64,000 nucleotides of DNA, taken from contig NZ_CP009517.1 in the NCBI RefSeq assembly GCF_000970305.1, positions 868,001 to 932,000 on the forward strand. The letters run 5' to 3'. Of this stretch, positions 37,705 through 46,462 are shown one piece after another. The translations under genes and the position numbers were made by a program. The notes below the pieces were generated by a model. The model did no database searches and was not told the origin of the DNA. It saw nothing but the letters and a program-made list of their open reading frames with translations. Source of the stretch: Methanosarcina barkeri 3. GTDB lineage: Archaea; Halobacteriota; Methanosarcinia; Methanosarcinales; Methanosarcinaceae. Position 1 is the stretch's first letter. Every line of letters starts with the position of its first letter.

Positions 37705-38049
37705 TCAATCAGGACATTCTGAATTGTTATAGCAATTCCTCACCTGAGCCGCCACTTCCTCACCCAGCCTTTCAGAGACGTTTTCTATAAAAAGCTCGAT
37801 ATACTCGAGTGGTACGCAGCCAAGGCTTTCTTCTCCTGATAAGATGAGCCTGACAAGGTACTCAAGGTCATATCGAGTTAGTAGTTTTATTCTCCTGAGA
37901 AAATCCTGAGCATCTTTTGCATAGTGGTTTGCCAGCGGAGGAAGTATGGAACGATAAGCCATTCCTGAGCCTGAACAGAGATATCCTTCGCACTCCGGGG
38001 CAACGGTTTTCAGAATGCCAATGTCCGTTTCTGAGAGTAGTCTTGCCAT
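37705..38049 (-). CDS. conserved-looking hypothetical protein
   Basis: 114 residues starting MARLLSETDIGILKTVAPEC. Helical and soluble: ANHYAKDAQDFLRRIKLLTR, LEYLVRLILSGEESLGCVP, IELFIENVSERLGEEVAAQV. The N-terminal hydrophobic segment is weak. The first ATG (38061) overlaps the SD; GGTGATC supports ATG 38049. Three Cys near the N-terminus (CEGYLC) and one near the C-terminus could bind metal. I do not know the family or partner genes. Confidence 0.65.
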   Translation of the reverse strand: MARLLSETDIGILKTVAPECEGYLCSGSGMAYRSILPPLANHYAKDAQDFLRRIKLLTRYDLEYLVRLILSGEESLGCVPLEYIELFIENVSERLGEEVAAQVRNCYNNSECPD

Positions 38050-38493
38050 GATGATCACCATTATAAATTAATTTGTATTTCGGAGATGTTTCAGAGATAT
38101 ATAGATGCATCAGAACTGTGTTTCAGATACAATAGACGCATGCAGCTGGAGCTTCAGACATAAAGAATATATACAAATTAAACACGTATAAACGGTATTT
38201 CAGAGCTTTTCTTTATATGAGGGTTATCCTGTTTTTGACATTTAATTATAGAACGCATACTCACAGACAGGATACGTCGGATGATTGATAAGTAAACCCA
38301 GGTATATAAGTTAAGAATAAACAATTCTAAGTTTAACCTCTTTTTAAGAAGGATGAAGAGTAAAACTTGAGGATTCCCGAATGATTTGCTATTGTTCGGA
38401 TCGCCTCTGGTTTTTACAGTACAGCCTTTGTTTACAGCCGGAATTTCACTTTTTACCGATTACTCTATACCTCACATCTCACTTAGTACCTCA
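38050..38493. other. intergenic, 440 bp
   Basis: No gene seen. AT-rich with a few GC-rich islands (CAGACAGGATACG). It includes the leader of the 37705 gene. Confidence 0.5.
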
Positions 38494-39249
38494 TCATAAT
38501 TCAAGTTTCATGAGGTCTTCGGCAATAATTACTTCTCCTTCAAAATACTCTTTCAGGCGGTGCACTGCTTCTCTTTCGTGCCCCCTCATCTCCGGATAGA
38601 AATGTGTAAGGCAGATGCTTCCGATTTCGTTATTATACTCCTCCAGGATGTCGGCAAGTGAGCTGGGAGTAGTATGGTTTGTGACTTTCATTCCTGAAGG
38701 AAAAGAGCACTCATGGATCAGGAGATCGGCCTCGGCTGCAAGGTCCATAACATCCCTGGAGGGTTCGGTGTCTGCGGAATAAACGAATTCCCCATCTTCT
38801 CCAGTCACGCGGTAAGCCAGAGTTGGGACACTATGTGTGGCTGCCGTACAGCTAATCTCACAGTCGAATTCCTCGGGAGTAAATTCTTTTCCCGGAACGA
38901 GCTCAATAATATCTACATCCACTTCTTCCTGAAGATATTCATAAGCGTCAATCACTTTTGAAAACCACTCTTCGGTTCCTTCAGGCCCGTAGATCTTCAT
39001 ACTCGTGTTTCCGCGGAGCCAGTTTGCCTTAATGAGAGGATGCAGGTCAGCCACGTGGTCAAGGTGAAGGTGCGAAAGCAATACCGTGTCCACTTCAGTA
39101 TGGGAAACACCAGCATCAGGAAACCTGTTCAATACGCCACTTCCGCAATCGATAAGTAACGGCTTTTCCTCAAGTCTCACAAGCACTCCGGACTGTACTC
39201 TATTCTTTTGCGGGATCGCAACTCCAGTGCCAAGAAATGTTATTTCCAT
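38494..39249 (-). CDS. metallo-beta-lactamase fold hydrolase (RNase Z-like)
   Basis: 251 residues. MEITFLGTGVAIPQKNRVQSG opens the fold, followed by the zinc motif LSHLHLDHVADLHP (HxHxDH), ATHSVPTLAYRV (His), YSADTEPS (bridging Asp) and LTHFYPE (His). This is RNase Z/phosphonate-hydrolase-like layout. The lack of the long exosite and a typical RNase Z NDTT loop leaves the substrate (tRNA 3' end, nucleotide or phosphodiester) open. It is divergent from tRNA-Leu by about 100 bp, which is suggestive but not proof of a tRNA role. Confidence 0.82.
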   Translation of the reverse strand: MEITFLGTGVAIPQKNRVQSGVLVRLEEKPLLIDCGSGVLNRFPDAGVSHTEVDTVLLSHLHLDHVADLHPLIKANWLRGNTSMKIYGPEGTEEWFSKVIDAYEYLQEEVDVDIIELVPGKEFTPEEFDCEISCTAATHSVPTLAYRVTGEDGEFVYSADTEPSRDVMDLAAEADLLIHECSFPSGMKVTNHTTPSSLADILEEYNNEIGSICLTHFYPEMRGHEREAVHRLKEYFEGEVIIAEDLMKLEL

Positions 39250-39345
39250 GAGTTAGAGAATAAACTTTAAATAATTTAACTTTATTTAAAGCATGTCCGC
39301 ATGACGAAACTTTGCGGCTCAAAAAAACCTGCTTTTTTTCAAAGC

Positions 39346-39430
39346 GCGAGGGTTGCCCAGCCCGGTCAAAGGCGCCGGACTTAAGATCCGGTATCGAAGG
39401 ATTTCGTGGGTTCGAATCCCACCCCTCGCA
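39346..39430 (+). tRNA. tRNA-Leu (anticodon UAA)
   Basis: Acceptor GCGAGGG (39346-39352) pairs with CCCTCGC (39423-39429), discriminator A. Anticodon stem-loop CCGGA-CTTAAGA-TCCGG gives UAA, which reads UUA. The long variable arm (TATCGAAGGATTTC region) is typical of Leu. T arm GTGGG-TTCGAAT-CCCAC. No CCA encoded. AT-rich TTTATTTAAA at 39281-39290 is a candidate TATA box. From 39431 to 39702 nothing else is seen. Confidence 0.96.
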
Positions 39431-39702
39431 CTAACTTTTTGGGATGTATACAATGTCAAAAAAGTATACTTCTATGAAAAAGTAACGCAGTGTCTTTAGA
39501 AAGTTGTTTTCTCTAAATTAGTTCTCATTTAGGTTTTTGTTTACAAAGAAAGTAAAATTCTTTTGTACTTTAATTTCTTTTACTTAAGTTTGTCTTTTCG
39601 CCATTAACCAGTTGTTTTTTAATCTCAGCAACTTCATTTTTTCTTTTCAAAAAGAGGAGAATTATCACTGGTTACGTTGGAACAGTTCTTATGTAGAAAG
39701 TA

Positions 39703-42612
39703 TCATTTTCCACCTGGAGCAACTGCAACTTCTCTAGGATAGCTTCCTACTTTAACTGTAGCTATAACAGTATTTGTTGCTGTATCAATTACAGAAACAG
39801 TTTTGCCGGAAAAATCGCTACCCAGGTTTGTGACATATACTTTTTTTCCGTCCGGTGTGACTGATACTCCGTAGGGACCATCCACTGGCACCGTGGCTGT
39901 TACGGTATTGGTTGTTGTGTTAATTACAGATGTGGTATTTCCCTTGTGGTTTGTCACATATAACTTTGTTCCATCCGGAGTGACCGCAACTCTAACAGGA
40001 TTATCTCCTACAGGTATCGTAGCTATAACATTATTTGTTCCTGTATCAATTACAGAGACATTGTCGCTTCCACCGTTAGTCACATATACCTTTGTTCCAT
40101 CCGGACTAACTGCAATTCCATCAGGATACTGTCCTGCATTGAACACAGATGTAACCTTGTTTGTTGCTGTATCAATTACAGAGATATCGTAATAATTTGT
40201 CACATAAACTTTTGCTCCATCTTGGCTAACTGCAACTCCATGAGGAACGCTGCCTACTTTAACTGTATTCGTAACAGTATTAGTGTCTGTGTCAATAACA
40301 TAGACTGTGCCATTTTCAAAGACAGCACCGGTGTTGTTCGTAGCATATGCCTTTTTTCCGTCTGGAGCAATTGCAATTGCGTAAGGTGAACTTAATCCTT
40401 TAGTAGTGGCTATAACCTTGCTTATGTTTGTATCAATTACAGAGACATTATTGCTGTCAGTCACATATACCCTTGTTCCTTCCGAATTGACTGTAAGCCC
40501 CGTTAAACCGCTTCCTATCTCCATTATGTCTACTACTTTGTCTGTGGCTGTATCGATTACGGAGATATTGTTGCCACTAGTAACATATGCAAATGGTCCT
40601 GTGGTTTTGAATACATCGATTACCCTAAACGTTGAGTTTGTACTGTTCTCATTACTTGCTGTCAGGGAAACCGCATAGTTTCCTGCTGCAGAATATGTGT
40701 GGGTTGGATTCTGTTCGGTTGAAGAATTTCCATCTCCAAAACTCCAGTACCAGGATGTAGGCTTTCCAATGCTTGTATCAGTAAATGTTATTGTCAGTGA
40801 CTTTGGAACAGACACCTTTTCCGAAGTAAAAGAAGCATATGGTCTTGTAAGTCCGGTTACGGTAATATAATGATATTTTGTTATCGCAGCTGTGCCACCG
40901 ACATTGTATTCAAATAAGCTCACGGTATATTGTCCGGGCTCCAGATATGTGTGCTCTACTGTCTGGTTCTCACCAACACCTTGCTGAGAACCATCTCCAA
41001 AACTCCAATCATTGGCATATCCGGCTCCTCCATGAAACGTTACTTTCAGTGGTGCATCCCCGGATGTTACACTTGAGGAGAAATATTCCCGACCAACAGG
41101 TTCATCACCCAAGCCAACAAGTACATATCCATACTTACTTGTTGTATTACTACCCACAGCATTCTTAACAGTTAGATTTACGGTATATCTTCCTCCGATA
41201 TCATATACATGGGTTGGATTTTGCTCTGTGGAGGTATTACCGTCTCCAAAGTCCCAAAGCCAGGACGTAGGCGACCCTGTGCTATTATCGACAAATGATA
41301 CGGTTTTTGTGAGAACTGACCCTCCATAAGTGTCAGAATGATATACTTCTGGAGAAAAGAATTCTGCAATAGGGGCTTGTGGAGGAGTGACAGTAATATA
41401 ATTTGATTTCTTCAGCGTACTATTGCCTTCGAAATTGGTTACTGTAAGACTAACATCATATGTCCCAGGTTTTTTGAATGTGTGTGTGGCGGTTTGAGCA
41501 TGTTTTGAGTTTATACTATCTCCAAAATCCCAATACCAGGATGTAGGAGTTCCACCTGTGCTATTATAAGTAAATAATACAGTTAACGGCATATTTCCGG
41601 ATTTAGATGTTATATTAGCAGAAAAAGAAGCAAAGGGCATTGTAGGTTCAGCTGAGAAATCGTACATGTATATGCTGCAATAGTACTTGTTTTCTTTATC
41701 ATCACGATAATCTTCCCACACTATTTTGTCACCGTAAATAGCAGGGTTAAGTTGATCTGATTCATCATTGGTAAGCTGAATTTCTCTATTTTCAGAAAGA
41801 TCATATACGTATATATCCCAATTTCCATTGCGGTCATCCTGCCACACTATCCTGTCATCATAGATAGCAAGTTGATCCTTTCGTGACCCGTTGAAGGTTA
41901 TCTGAGTCTCTATAGAAGTTGAGAGATTATGCAAGTAGATATTGTTACCTTCCACGTATACAATCCTGTCACCATGGATTTTAGGGCTCGATGCTGATCT
42001 ATTGGTTGTAACTCGAGTTTCATTGGAAGTCGATAGATTATACACGTAGATACCACTGGATGCACTTCCAAAGCCAAAGCTAGTATCGTCCTGCCATACT
42101 ATCTTGTCACCGTAGATAGTAGGGTCCTTGGTTGATTGGTTAGTTGTAATTTGAATTTTATTATAAGTGGAAAGATCATACATGTAGATGTCCTGATACC
42201 CACCACTCCGATTTCTCCATACGATTTTGTCACCGTAGATAGTTAAAGAATCCCTTACTCCTTGATTTTCCGATTCAGGAATTGAAAGTAAAGTTTTATT
42301 GTTTGTAGATATATTGTACAAATAGATGTTTTGTCCTCCAGATCCCCAAACTATCTTATCGTTATAAACAGCAAGATATGAGTACCATGGATCTTCAGTT
42401 ATCCGTATCTCTTTGCCTGTAGACAAATCCCGCAGGTGAAGACTTCCATTGATGTACTTGTCCAACCATGCAATTTTATTGTCATAGATAGCAGGACTAA
42501 GACCTCTCTCGCCATACGGTGTAATTTGAATTTCCTGTCCAGCTGATGCGACTGTTGTGACCAGTAACAAAAAAGCAAAAGCTAACAAAGTCGAAAAAAT
42601 CTTACTTCTCAT
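39703..42612 (-). CDS. giant secreted protein: beta-propeller, four PKD domains, YVTN propeller
   Basis: 969 residues. Signal peptide about 1-24 (RSKIFSTLLAFAFLLLVTTV, ASAGQ). About 25-330: first propeller with seven or more AIYGDKIVW-type blades. PKD1-4 (about 330-670) have WYWDFGDS, WLWDFGDGNT, NDWSFGDGSQ and WYWSFGDGNS. About 670-969: YVTN beta-propeller, with repeats KVYVTN...VSVIDT-x-TN-x-V-x-ATI and a GxYP/DP GVAV core. No C-terminal anchor or PGF-CTERM tail: ends VAVAPGGK. The first propeller resembles that of the 10933 protein. SD GGGG precedes the ATG. Probably surface-located; ligand unknown. Confidence 0.92.
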   Translation of the reverse strand: MRSKIFSTLLAFAFLLLVTTVASAGQEIQITPYGERGLSPAIYDNKIAWLDKYINGSLHLRDLSTGKEIRITEDPWYSYLAVYNDKIVWGSGGQNIYLYNISTNNKTLLSIPESENQGVRDSLTIYGDKIVWRNRSGGYQDIYMYDLSTYNKIQITTNQSTKDPTIYGDKIVWQDDTSFGFGSASSGIYVYNLSTSNETRVTTNRSASSPKIHGDRIVYVEGNNIYLHNLSTSIETQITFNGSRKDQLAIYDDRIVWQDDRNGNWDIYVYDLSENREIQLTNDESDQLNPAIYGDKIVWEDYRDDKENKYYCSIYMYDFSAEPTMPFASFSANITSKSGNMPLTVLFTYNSTGGTPTSWYWDFGDSINSKHAQTATHTFKKPGTYDVSLTVTNFEGNSTLKKSNYITVTPPQAPIAEFFSPEVYHSDTYGGSVLTKTVSFVDNSTGSPTSWLWDFGDGNTSTEQNPTHVYDIGGRYTVNLTVKNAVGSNTTSKYGYVLVGLGDEPVGREYFSSSVTSGDAPLKVTFHGGAGYANDWSFGDGSQQGVGENQTVEHTYLEPGQYTVSLFEYNVGGTAAITKYHYITVTGLTRPYASFTSEKVSVPKSLTITFTDTSIGKPTSWYWSFGDGNSSTEQNPTHTYSAAGNYAVSLTASNENSTNSTFRVIDVFKTTGPFAYVTSGNNISVIDTATDKVVDIMEIGSGLTGLTVNSEGTRVYVTDSNNVSVIDTNISKVIATTKGLSSPYAIAIAPDGKKAYATNNTGAVFENGTVYVIDTDTNTVTNTVKVGSVPHGVAVSQDGAKVYVTNYYDISVIDTATNKVTSVFNAGQYPDGIAVSPDGTKVYVTNGGSDNVSVIDTGTNNVIATIPVGDNPVRVAVTPDGTKLYVTNHKGNTTSVINTTTNTVTATVPVDGPYGVSVTPDGKKVYVTNLGSDFSGKTVSVIDTATNTVIATVKVGSYPREVAVAPGGK

Positions 42613-42826
42613 TTATTTTCCCCAAATCCCACAATTAGATAAATATTTTCTACTCCCCTTATCAATAGTAAAGCTTACTATTATTTACAATATATTTCAT
42701 TATTTGTTTCAGATAAGTAACTATATTCGTGAAGAATTATTTCCAAAAGCTAATTGCGTTCAACTGCTCCAAATCAAGTACAACCAGTTTGTTTACTAAC
42801 ATTAATTAGAAGTTAATTGGTGATTC
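42613..42826. other. intergenic, promoter side of the giant propeller gene
   Basis: AT-rich, with TATTATTTACAATATATTTC-like stretches that can serve as promoter. A plus-strand 80-codon frame overlapping the start region is a shadow. Confidence 0.45.
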
Positions 42827-42962
42827 GGCAGTGTGCCGAAAGTTCTGTAAGTTCAAAGTCAGATTTTTGTATACTAAACAAAATCCAGTTGTATTGCTAG
42901 AGGATTTTCAAACCACAAAATTTATAAAATTTTTAATTTTACAGGAAAAGTGGCACACTGCC
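42827..42962. mobile_element. 136-bp inverted-repeat element (MITE-like)
   Basis: GGCAGTGTGCC (42827-42837) and GGCACACTGCC (42952-42962) are exact inverse complements, and similarity extends outward and inward (about 30 bp imperfect: GGT...T..GGCAGTGTGCC...TTCTGTAA on both sides). The interior is AT-rich and non-coding. It overlaps the 3' end of the minus-strand pseudogene to its right. Confidence 0.75.
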
Positions 42963-42968
42963 AAGTAA

Positions 42969-43475
42969 CCGTTAGAGTTTTCCAGTTCTATTTCTGCAGG
43001 AGTGGATTTCTGGGAAAAAGAAAGGTCCAGAACGAGCAGTGTAATGATAATCTTTTGGTTTACAAGAGGAAAAATCCTTAGCAAAGCACCCTCTTTTCTG
43101 GATTCAATATCATAGAAGACACAGGTCGTGTTACTCCCGTGAACCATGAAACTTTTTTTCTAGGACTTACGCACTTGAGGAACAAAATCAATTACTGTAA
43201 AGATTGTGGATATAAGTCACGTTTTAGATAGTTAATGGTCTGCTGCTGTTGATTTTTTAATTCAACTGCGTAAGTCCTATTTTCTTTACAGTAAAATCGC
43301 CGGCGTGGAATATCCATAGAGGAAATGGGGTATGAATAAACTCAGTAAGATAATTGAAGCCCGTAGGGAAAATATTGTCCAGGTATTTGTGCGTTGTGAG
43401 TCTATAAACCTCCTCATTGATATTAGTTTCCTCATCAAGGGAAGAAAGAAGCAAAAACAGCCTGGAGTATTCTGT
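42969..43475 (-). pseudogene. unidentified gene disrupted by MITE-like element and frameshift
   Basis: Right part (43280-43475, minus strand): YSRLFLLLSSLDEETNINEE, then KYLDNIFPTGFNYLTEFIHT and PFPLWIFHAGDFTVKK. Left part (42969-43147): MVHGSNTTCVFYDIESRKEG, then LLVLDLSFSQKSTPAEIELE. They are separated by a 115-bp element with TA target duplication. Removing the element and one TA leaves a single-base frame change near an A7 run. Function unknown. Confidence 0.55.
43163..43277. mobile_element. MITE-like element, copy 3 (115 bp) with TA duplication
   Basis: Perfect ends GGACTTACGCA (43163-43173) and TGCGTAAGTCC (43267-43277) and flanking TA on both sides (43161-43162, 43278-43279). Internal TGCTGCTG as in the others. 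TA target duplication is typical of IS630/Tc1-mariner relatives. It interrupts the 42969-43475 pseudogene. Confidence 0.9.
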
Positions 43476-43636
43476 GGAGCTGCTACAGGCAGTCCGTGGT
43501 AAGTTCTTGTCCCGGCTCCTATGACTGTGTAAGAAGCATATCCTCCAAGCCCATTTTAAAGCCTATTCAAGCGGATACTAGGTATTATAAACCTAATAAT
43601 GACTTCAACATGCTGTTATTGAGTTTTCTGATAGCT

Positions 43637-46462
43637 TTAATTACCTTTCTCACCAGACTTCACTCTTTTAAAGATCTCCATCACAACGATGATAGTACCA
43701 GCGATTATGAAAAAAACTAACCAGGTCTCAAATGAAACCGGACTTATACCCAAAAGCTCGTGCATAAAGGGTATGTGCATTGAAAGGATGTGAAGCCCCT
43801 GCATTAGAACAACGCCTATAATCAGGAAGTAATTATTCCTGAAAGGCACGCGGAATGCGGATCGGTATTCAGAACGGCAGTTAAATACATGGAAATTCTC
43901 AAAGAGCACCATCAAAAGCAAAAGCAGATTTCTTGCCCAATTTATCTCATATCCTTCCCCTTTTAACCATGCCCAGATCACAAAAGCTATAATACCAATA
44001 GTTATCCCTGACATCAGCGTCTCTTTTATCATCAGGTTATTGAAAACTCCTTCTTCGGGTTTTCTCGGCTTTTTATGCATTGTTCCAGGCTCCCCTGCCT
44101 CAAAAGCCAGGGCCACACCTTGAATCCCGTTTGTTACCAGATTAAGCCAGAGGAGCTGCACCGCAATTAGTGGTATTGGTAAGCCTGCAAAAAGGGCGAG
44201 TATGAAAAGGACTACTTCAGCAAGACCAGTTGAGACAAGAAGATATGTAACTTTTCTAATATTATCATAGGCTATTCTTCCCTCCTCAACTCCTGCAACA
44301 ATTGAAGAAAATGTATCATCAGTTACGATCATCGACGATGTATCTTTAGCAACATCAGTTCCTGATCCCATTGCTACGCCAATATTGGCCCTCCTCAGCG
44401 CAGGAGCATCATTGACCCCGTCTCCGGTAACGGCAACAAAATGTCCCTTCCTGACAAGAGAATCTACAATCTCCATCTTTTGCACTGGTGTTACCCTTGC
44501 AAAAACTCGCGCCCTATCGAGGGCATCAATATAGATTGGAACTTCGGGGTCACCAAAATCTTCCATCTCTCTGCCGGTGATCATCTCTTTTTTAGAAGAT
44601 GCTATACCAAGCTCACTGGCTATTGCAAGGGCAGTTTTCGGATGATCTCCTGTAATCATTATAACATCAATTCCAGCCTTTTTACATGTCTGGACTGCTT
44701 CTTTAACATCAGGCCTCAACGGATCTATAAATCCAACAATGCCCAGAAACGTGAGCTCTGGTTTTACCGATTTGAGATCAAAAGCGTCATTTGCTCTTTC
44801 TGGAACCGTGCCCTCAGCAACTACAAGTGCACGATAACCATTTTCCATCAGGGAGTTAAGTTCCTTATTAAGAAGTTCGGGATCAATTGGAATTGCCCCT
44901 TCCAGAGAATTCATTTTTGTACAGTATGGAAGGATAGCTTCCATAGCTCCCTTGATAGCTATTTTTATAGGTCCGCTTGTGTACTCCTGATAATACACAG
45001 CTGAATACATTAACTCGGATTCAAAGGGAACTTCGGCAACAATTTTAACTTCATTTCTGACTTTACCCTGATTTATTCCCAGCTTGGATGCCAGTGCAAG
45101 AAATGCGACGTCAATAGCATCTCCATGGTGAGCCCAGGTCCCATCTTCCTGGACGAGAGAGCCTTCATTACAAATTGAAGCCGCAAATGCAAGCCTATGT
45201 AACCTTTCTACATCTTTTGCGTCCGGAGGAGAGCCTCCGTCCTTTTGCTTTACCTCGCCTTCGGGAGTGTAGCCCTCCCCTGAGACTTCAAAAAGGTCTC
45301 TCGGAGGCAATACTACTATTTTTGCTGTCTGCTGGTTGACTGTAAGAGTTCCGGTTTTATCAGTAGCTATTGTGGTACAGCTCCCCAGACTCTCAACTGC
45401 AGAGAGCCTTCGAACTATCACGTTTCTTTTAGCCATTCTCGTAGATGCAATTGAGAGCGCAACTGTAACTCCTACAGGCAATCCTTCAGGAATTGCTGAT
45501 ACTATAAGGGCTACAGCAAGGAAAAAAACCTCTACAGGTGCAATCCCCTGTAAGATAGCAATTATGCTCATTACTACACTTGCTCCGACAACAGCAATTC
45601 CTATCTTATGGGAAAAATCTTCCATTCGCAGGAGCAGAGGTGGTTTTGCAGATTCGGTCTCTGTAACTGCGCGTGCAATCATACCAACCTCAGTCCGGCT
45701 ACGGGTCGCAGTTACAGCTCCCCAGCCACGCCCTGTAATTACAACGCTCCCTGCATATGCCATGTTAAGCCTATCACTCACAGGAATATCTTCCTCAAGA
45801 ACAACTCCGGTCTTTTCTACGGCAGCTGATTCACCAGTAAGAAGTGACTCGTCAATGGTAAGATTGGAAGCGTAAAGAATACGGATATCAGCAGGAACGC
45901 GACTTCCTGACTCGAGCAGGACTATATCCCCAGGAACGATCTCCTCTGCCGGAATTTTTATCTCGGTTCCCTTCCTCCTAACCCGCGACATAATTTTCAA
46001 GATAGTCTGCAGCTCCGAAGCACTTTTTTCAGCCTTCCACTCCTGAGCAGTGCCGATTACGGCATTGATAACCACAACAAGAAAAATGAAACCTGCATCT
46101 GTGTAATCGTCCAGCAGGATTGAGAGAACTCCTGCTATGATAAGAATATAGATTAAAGGGTTTTTTAATTGGTGAAAAATTATCTCTATAATTCCCGGAG
46201 GCTCTTTTGTCGGAAGGATATTTCTTCCATATTCCTGCAGCCTAGTAGCTGCCTCTTCAGGATCCAAGCCCTCTGGTGTTGTAGCAAGTTTTTCAAGTAT
46301 CTTCTGAGGTTCCAGCGAATGCCAGGGGATAACGTTACCAGCATGATTTTTTGTATTATCCAGCTCTGAAGGTTTTTTGTGAGAAGCATTATATTTTTCT
46401 TTTTCTATCGAATTTTGCTGTTTTTTGTTTTCATCAAGAGCACCTGAACCTTGTAAGAGAAT
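43637..46462 (-). CDS. P-type cation-transporting ATPase (P2 type), probable ATT start
   Basis: About 941 residues if started at ATT 46460-46462. N-terminal WHSLEPQKILEKLATTPEGL is the cation-ATPase N domain. TIDESLLTGESAAVEK carries TGES (A domain), SCTTIATDKTGTLTVNQQT the phosphorylated Asp, VAVTGDGVNDAPAL the hinge. IPEGLPVGVTVAL is transmembrane helix 4 and LLWLNLVTNGIQ helix 6; the usual Asp is replaced by Asn (VTNG instead of VTDG). Ion specificity (Ca2+, Na+ or K+) is uncertain. AAGGAGGT (46471-46478) is 8 nt before the ATT. The TTG at 46267, the only conventional start, would cut off the N domain and has no SD. Confidence 0.88.
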   Translation of the reverse strand: MLLQGSGALDENKKQQNSIEKEKYNASHKKPSELDNTKNHAGNVIPWHSLEPQKILEKLATTPEGLDPEEAATRLQEYGRNILPTKEPPGIIEIIFHQLKNPLIYILIIAGVLSILLDDYTDAGFIFLVVVINAVIGTAQEWKAEKSASELQTILKIMSRVRRKGTEIKIPAEEIVPGDIVLLESGSRVPADIRILYASNLTIDESLLTGESAAVEKTGVVLEEDIPVSDRLNMAYAGSVVITGRGWGAVTATRSRTEVGMIARAVTETESAKPPLLLRMEDFSHKIGIAVVGASVVMSIIAILQGIAPVEVFFLAVALIVSAIPEGLPVGVTVALSIASTRMAKRNVIVRRLSAVESLGSCTTIATDKTGTLTVNQQTAKIVVLPPRDLFEVSGEGYTPEGEVKQKDGGSPPDAKDVERLHRLAFAASICNEGSLVQEDGTWAHHGDAIDVAFLALASKLGINQGKVRNEVKIVAEVPFESELMYSAVYYQEYTSGPIKIAIKGAMEAILPYCTKMNSLEGAIPIDPELLNKELNSLMENGYRALVVAEGTVPERANDAFDLKSVKPELTFLGIVGFIDPLRPDVKEAVQTCKKAGIDVIMITGDHPKTALAIASELGIASSKKEMITGREMEDFGDPEVPIYIDALDRARVFARVTPVQKMEIVDSLVRKGHFVAVTGDGVNDAPALRRANIGVAMGSGTDVAKDTSSMIVTDDTFSSIVAGVEEGRIAYDNIRKVTYLLVSTGLAEVVLFILALFAGLPIPLIAVQLLWLNLVTNGIQGVALAFEAGEPGTMHKKPRKPEEGVFNNLMIKETLMSGITIGIIAFVIWAWLKGEGYEINWARNLLLLLMVLFENFHVFNCRSEYRSAFRVPFRNNYFLIIGVVLMQGLHILSMHIPFMHELLGISPVSFETWLVFFIIAGTIIVVMEIFKRVKSGEKGN

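Noticed and set aside
37490-37732. ORFs encoding repeated MFPFYNR or KHSVVKR units
   Set aside because: They exist only because a 21-bp (7-codon) minisatellite is open in frames on both strands; there is no SD and no protein-like sequence beyond the repeat.
39346-39430. tRNA-Leu as casposon or integrative-element attachment site
   Set aside because: tRNA-Leu 3' ends are known targets in Methanosarcina, but I see no repeat of the tRNA 3' end in the window and no element genes next to it.
46267-46267. TTG as the start of the P-type ATPase
   Set aside because: It would remove the conserved N-terminal cation-ATPase domain and lacks an SD.
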